Shown here: positions 63,924-64,000 of the stretch, one piece after another | Numbering within the stretch: the first letter of the stretch is position 1 | Layout of the letters: the number at the start of each line of letters is the position of its first letter | Source of the DNA: Clostridia bacterium 41_269 | Lineage (GTDB): Bacteria; Bacillota; DTU086 | Reading direction: 5' to 3' | Length of the DNA: 64,000 bases | Assembly (NCBI GenBank): GCA_001508005.1 | Contig: LGEZ01000004.1 | Span: forward strand, 31,787 to 95,786 | Made by a program: the position numbers and the translations under genes | Notes under the pieces: generated by a model | Database searches by the model: none | What the model was told of the DNA's origin: nothing | What the model saw: only the letters and a program-made list of their open reading frames with translations

Positions 63924-64000
63924 ATGTTCTATGGTGGCGTTGATGTGGCCAAGTATTGTCATGAGGTATGCCTTGTTGATGACGCTGGCGATGTTGTACT
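63924..64000 (+). CDS. IS110-family transposase, N-terminal fragment
   Basis: Not in the ORF track because it is truncated by the window end. ATG 63924 opens MFYGGVDVAKYCHEVCLVDDAGDVV, which is the typical beginning of IS110 DEDD transposases (GVDVAK with the first catalytic Asp, then a HEV block). Twenty-five codons are visible. AGTAGGG lies 7 bases before the ATG. The catalytic domain continues beyond the window, so activity cannot be judged. Confidence 0.85.
   Translation, partial: MFYGGVDVAKYCHEVCLVDDAGDVV

Larger units (their letters stand above)
63640..64000 (+). mobile_element. left end of an IS110-family insertion sequence (partial)
   Basis: A structured noncoding region of about 250-280 bases is followed by the start of an IS110 transposase, cut by the window edge. 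IS110-group elements are known to carry a long left noncoding end that encodes a bridge RNA. The outer boundary is estimated from where permease-linked sequence ends; IS110 elements have no reliable terminal inverted repeats, so the exact edge cannot be fixed. Confidence 0.7.

Noticed and set aside
63648-63962. 104-residue minus-strand ORF at the window end
   Set aside because: It is antisense to the IS110 left end and transposase start, with no protein features.
1-64000. CRISPR array or prophage
   Set aside because: No regularly spaced repeats and no phage structural genes are seen; the only mobile gene is the IS110 fragment.

Overview
This window is an AT-rich stretch of a Gram-positive, endospore-lineage Clostridia-type (Bacillota) chromosome. 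The evidence is gene order and content: minC-minD-minE-rodA followed by a SpoIVFA-like M23 protein, the TIGR03960/TIGR03936/rng block, rplU-prp-rpmA-spo0B-obgE-proB-proA, tig-clpP-clpX-lonB-lon, mreBCD with PBP2, a GerMN lipoprotein, and a T-box in front of valS. Shine-Dalgarno sequences are strong and purine-rich, and TTG/GTG starts are common. A membrane-bound group 4 [NiFe] hydrogenase, a TRAP transporter and a paaK/ACT pair point to a strict anaerobe with hydrogen-linked energy metabolism. I cannot name the species.

Layout. 1-2.4 kb: 3' end of a phenylacetate-CoA ligase, a tandem ACT protein and hisC. 2.4-9.4 kb: a LytTR response regulator (minus strand), a GerMN lipoprotein, a cell-wall amidase, a UPF0316 protein, murI, an MBL hydrolase, rph and rdgB. 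9.5-10.5 kb: six tRNA genes in two promoter-led groups. 10.7-20.5 kb: protein quality control (tig, clpP, clpX, lonB, lon) with metK and an FmdB-type zinc ribbon. A broken small Cys-rich gene lies on the minus strand before metK. 20.5-24.2 kb: a frameshifted small membrane protein, a probable small RNA or leader, and a TRAP transporter (dctP-dctQ-dctM). 24.2-28.6 kb: T-box, valS, folC. 28.8-39.1 kb: a 13-gene operon that looks like complex I but encodes an energy-converting [NiFe] hydrogenase, ending in its own HycI-type maturation protease. 39.2-48.5 kb: maf, radC, mreBCD, PBP2, min genes and rodA. A 219-nt foldback element lies between minE and rodA. 48.6-56.3 kb: M23 protein, two TIGR39xx proteins, rng, DUF763 and a chemoreceptor (minus strand). 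56.5-62.6 kb: ribosomal protein, Obg and proline genes. 62.6-63.6 kb: a permease made from two half-size genes. 63.6-64.0 kb: left end of an IS110-family element with a structured, bridge-RNA-like leader.

How the genes work together. The hydrogenase operon would couple ferredoxin oxidation and H2 formation (or the reverse) to ion pumping. Its large subunit keeps both CxxC nickel motifs and the small subunit has the CxxC-type cluster motif, so it is not NADH dehydrogenase; no NuoE, F or G is present. The shape and division genes (MreBCD, PBP2, RodA, MinCDE) form one elongation and septum-placement set. The Clp and Lon genes form a proteolysis set.

Quality note. Four genes are split by a single-base indel: a TIGR04086-like membrane protein, minC, the SpoIVFA-like M23 gene (at an A9 run) and a chemoreceptor. 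Sequencing or assembly indels are a serious alternative to true mutation and must be excluded first.
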